Source: Exiguobacterium sp. s146
GTDB lineage: Bacteria; Bacillota; Bacilli; Exiguobacteriales; Exiguobacteriaceae
DNA length: 53,609 bases
Assembly: GCF_018618415.1 (NCBI RefSeq)
Contig: NZ_JACSMA010000007.1
Location: forward strand, 1 to 53,609
Direction: 5' to 3'
Shown: piece after piece, positions 51,544 through 53,609 of the stretch
Position numbering within the stretch: position 1 is the first letter of the stretch
Layout: each line of letters begins with the position of its first letter
Notes under the pieces: generated by a model
What the model saw: the letters and a program-made list of their open reading frames with translations, nothing else
What the model was told of the DNA's origin: nothing
Database searches by the model: none
Translations under genes and position numbers: made by a program

Positions 51544-52575
51544 ATGCTTACAGTAGAACAAGTTCGTGAAGAATTGGCGGGGTTGATCGATCCAACAATC
51601 AACCGTACGCTTGGAGATACAGCTGGCGTGAAGGATATTCGCATTAAAGAAGATTATGTCAGTGTGAAAGTCGCGCTCGGTCAGACCGGGAGCGGGGAAC
51701 AGCTCCAACTTCAACAAGAGATCGTCACGCTATTGAAAGGGAAAGGCTTCAAGACGGTCGGCCTTCGTTTCGAGGCGCTCAATGACGAGAGCTTGAAAGA
51801 AGCGACGAAACCAGCGATTCTTCGTGAGAACGCAGGCACGACGTTTATCGCGATTGCGTCAGGAAAAGGTGGCGTCGGGAAATCGACGGTATCGGTCAAC
51901 TTGGCCGTCGCGCTCGCACGGGCTGGGAAGAAGGTCGGATTGATTGATGCGGATATCTACGGATTCAGTGTGCCCGATATGCTTGGCATTGAAGAGCGTC
52001 CAGTCGTGCGCGGAGAGAAAATCATTCCGGTCGAGCGGTTCGGTGTAAAAGTCATCTCGATGGGCTTCTTCGTCGAAGATAACGCGCCGGTCATCTGGCG
52101 TGGACCGATGCTCGGGAAGATGCTCAATAACTTCTTCAATGATGTCGAGTGGGGCGACTTGGATTACTTGCTCCTCGATTTACCGCCAGGAACAGGTGAT
52201 GTCGCCCTCGATATCCATTCAATGCTCCCGGCGTGCCAAGAGTTGATTGTCACAACACCGCACGCAACGGCCGCGTTCGTTGCCGCACGGGCTGGGGCAA
52301 TGGCGATTAAGACGAACCATAAAGTGCTCGGCATCATTGAGAACATGGCGTACTTCGAAAGTAAAGTAACGGGAGAGAAAGAGTATGTCTTCGGTTACGG
52401 TGGAGGCGAAAAGTTGTCTGAGGCACTGAAGAGCAAGTTGCTCGCGCAAATCCCGCTCGGTCAGCCATACGAAAACGAAGAAGATTTTGCCCCGTCGGTT
52501 TATCGGGACGGGCATCCGTTTGAGAAAACATACGATGGATTGGCACAAGCGGTCATTCAACAGATAGAAGGGTAA
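51544..52575 (+). CDS. salA: SalA, Mrp/ApbC-family P-loop ATPase
   Basis: 343 residues: an N-terminal DUF59/MIP18-like domain (about 1-85), then a MinD-like ATPase with GKGGVGKS (107-114), IDADIYGFSVPD and LLLDLPPGTGD. The C-terminal CxxC pair used by Fe-S carrier Mrp proteins is absent (ENMAYFESKVTGEKEYVFG), as in B. subtilis SalA, a regulator of scoC expression. An Fe-S role is therefore less likely. Site AGGGGGAAA. Confidence 0.9.
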   Translation: MLTVEQVREELAGLIDPTINRTLGDTAGVKDIRIKEDYVSVKVALGQTGSGEQLQLQQEIVTLLKGKGFKTVGLRFEALNDESLKEATKPAILRENAGTTFIAIASGKGGVGKSTVSVNLAVALARAGKKVGLIDADIYGFSVPDMLGIEERPVVRGEKIIPVERFGVKVISMGFFVEDNAPVIWRGPMLGKMLNNFFNDVEWGDLDYLLLDLPPGTGDVALDIHSMLPACQELIVTTPHATAAFVAARAGAMAIKTNHKVLGIIENMAYFESKVTGEKEYVFGYGGGEKLSEALKSKLLAQIPLGQPYENEEDFAPSVYRDGHPFEKTYDGLAQAVIQQIEG

Positions 52576-52585
52576 TGGTTCACAA

Positions 52586-53230
52586 ATGAAGGTACAAGGA
52601 TTTTTAAGGTTGTTTTGGACGACGCTCGTCTTCGGGACGTTGTTTGGGTTTGTCATGAACTTACTGGCCAATCCAGGCTATTTAGTGAGTCAATCTTGGG
52701 AAGCCATCGTCACGGCGCTTAGCTACTCGAGTACGTGGACGGGGATTAGCATGATGGGGTTCTTTGCGTACTTGATTGTCCACCGGGTCGGCTTGGACTT
52801 GTTCCGAGGACCAAGGTTATGGAATCGCGTGCAAGTGCTATTGATTGCCTTCGCATTGTTTGATGCGGTATATCTTCGCATGCTCGCGTTCGGCAACGAT
52901 CATATGTGGCGTTATATCGGGGAGATGGTCGTCTTGGTGCTGGTATCTTGGGTGATTGCGACGAGTAAGGCGAAACAGACGAACGCGAGTGCGTTCATCC
53001 CGACGCTCTTCTTGATGATCGTCATCACATTAATCGAATGGATTCCAGCTCTTCAGGCGACGGATGAAATTGCCCTCTTGTGGCCGGCTTTAGCGACGCT
53101 TGTGTTTGCCAACGCGTATCAAGTCTTGATGCTGCACCGCTTCCAAGCGCCTGCTCAAGCAGAAAACGTTAAACCGTCGACGGCGGGCAAGGTCAAAACG
53201 AAGAAACGTGTGTCATCTAAATCATCGTGA
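52586..53230 (+). CDS. kbaA: KbaA-like membrane protein
   Basis: 214 residues with about six hydrophobic segments and a basic tail (VKTKKRVSSKSS). Position after salA and the N-terminal LRLFWTTLVFGTLFGF fit the KbaA family, which in B. subtilis is needed for KinB-dependent sporulation signalling. Identification is moderate because few residues are diagnostic. The ribosome site (GAAGGG) is distant. It starts 10 bases after salA and is probably co-transcribed. Confidence 0.75.
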   Translation: MKVQGFLRLFWTTLVFGTLFGFVMNLLANPGYLVSQSWEAIVTALSYSSTWTGISMMGFFAYLIVHRVGLDLFRGPRLWNRVQVLLIAFALFDAVYLRMLAFGNDHMWRYIGEMVVLVLVSWVIATSKAKQTNASAFIPTLFLMIVITLIEWIPALQATDEIALLWPALATLVFANAYQVLMLHRFQAPAQAENVKPSTAGKVKTKKRVSSKSS

Positions 53231-53242
53231 CAGCGAATTAGC

Positions 53243-53276
53243 ACAAGCCCAGACCATGGTCTGGGCTTGTTTGTTT
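53243..53276 (+). terminator. Palindromic terminator after kbaA
   Basis: ACAAGCCCAGACCA and TGGTCTGGGCTTGT form a perfect 28-base palindrome; TTGTTTG follows. Exact symmetry suggests it could also work for transcripts from the other strand. Confidence 0.85.
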
Positions 53277-53338
53277 GAGACGTTCTCTCGTGCGGTAAAG
53301 AGCGTGAAATAAATTATAAAGTTTTTTTAGAAAAACAG

Positions 53339-53367
53339 TTGACGAAAAAGGGGGGCGCTGATATATT
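53339..53367 (+). promoter_or_regulatory. rRNA operon promoter P1
   Basis: TTGACG, 17 bases, TATATT with an extended TGA. The upstream 60 bases contain A/T tracts that could act as an UP element. Confidence 0.85.
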
Positions 53368-53432
53368 AATAAACGTCGCTGCTGTTCACACACGAACAAC
53401 AGAAAGCGAATTTAAAAAATAATAAAAAACGG

Positions 53433-53461
53433 TTGACTTTAAATAGTCAAATCGCTATTAT
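53433..53461 (+). promoter_or_regulatory. rRNA operon promoter P2
   Basis: TTGACT, 17 bases, TATTAT, 94 bases after P1. Preceded by an A-rich tract (53411-53430). Tandem promoters are usual for rrn operons. Confidence 0.88.
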
Positions 53462-53487
53462 TAAAAAGTCGCTAACACGACAACATT

Positions 53488-53506
53488 TGGTCTTTGAAAA
53501 CTGAAC
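53488..53506 (+). promoter_or_regulatory. boxA-type antitermination site
   Basis: TTGGTCTTTGAAAACTGAA resembles the conserved boxA of Bacillales rRNA leaders, the NusB-S10 binding site. A stem GAAGC-GCAA-GCTTC (53539-53552) follows and may belong to the RNase III processing stalk of 16S. Confidence 0.75.
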
Positions 53507-53578
53507 GATGAGGCAAAAATGTTTTACAATTTTTGAATGAAGCGCAAGCTTCGTCATTTTCAAGAGCTATATCAAATT

Positions 53579-53609
53579 CTTTGGAGAGTTTGATCCTGGC
53601 TCAGGACGA
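53579..53609 (+). rRNA. rrs: 16S ribosomal RNA, first about 30 bases
   Basis: GAGAGTTTGATCCTGGCTC at 53584-53602 is the universal 16S 5' sequence; the mature end is placed at about 53579 by analogy with B. subtilis. The gene continues beyond the window. Confidence 0.93.

Overview
This window is an almost gapless, all-plus-strand stretch of the conserved information-processing region of a low-to-mid GC Firmicute (order Bacillales). It begins inside the 3' part of a 5S rRNA and ends in the first bases of a 16S rRNA, so it is the segment between two rRNA operons. Gene order matches the Bacillus subtilis ctsR-to-kbaA region. Several departures point to a Bacillales genus that does not look like a classical spore former, and I infer Exiguobacterium or a close relative. 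There is no disA between radA and yacL, no L7Ae-like gene between rpoC and rpsL, no cwlD/gerD around salA, and the ribosomal S14 is the 89-residue zinc-free type. The genus call is inference from layout and protein sequence, not from a database search.

Layout. (1) 1-4700: 5S end, tandem terminators, then the CtsR-controlled protein quality-control operon ctsR-mcsA-mcsB-clpC. (2) 4.7-14.1 kb: radA, yacL (PIN-TRAM membrane protein), ispD-ispF (isoprenoids), gltX, a cysteine-specific T-box leader, then cysE-cysS-mrnC-rlmB-rae1 as a tightly overlapped operon. (3) 14.2-18.6 kb: sigH, rpmG-secE-nusG, rplK-rplA, the L10 leader with attenuator, rplJ-rplL. (4) 18.6-31.4 kb: a class I methyltransferase (ybxB/rsmC type), rpoB-rpoC, a long structured leader, and the str operon rpsL-rpsG-fusA-tuf. 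(5) 31.4-31.9 kb: one unexpected accessory gene, a small nucleotidyltransferase-fold protein. (6) 32.0-47.1 kb: the S10-spc-alpha supercluster from rpsJ to rplQ, including secY, adk, map, infA and rpoA. (7) 47.2-50.4 kb: the energizing module of the ECF vitamin transporters (ecfA1-ecfA2-ecfT) and truA. (8) 50.4-53.6 kb: L13 leader, rplM-rpsI, salA, a KbaA-like membrane protein, a 28-base palindromic terminator, two strong rRNA promoters, boxA and the 16S start.

Functionally the window couples transcription (RpoA/B/C, SigH, NusG), translation (most ribosomal proteins, IF1, EF-G, EF-Tu, two aminoacyl-tRNA synthetases), rRNA maturation (MrnC, RlmB, Rae1, TruA), protein export (SecE, SecY, Map) and protein quality control (McsB-ClpC). 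Much of the regulation is at RNA level: a T-box, L10, L13 and S10-type leaders, candidate L1-binding sites, and several structured intergenic regions. I did not find a mobile element, CRISPR array, prophage or defence island. The best candidates for undescribed biology are the 245-base structured leader in front of rpsL, which stands where an L7Ae-family gene sits in B. subtilis and carries a tiny ORF inside mutually exclusive hairpins; a short leader ORF within a hairpin upstream of tuf; and the orphan nucleotidyltransferase-like gene.
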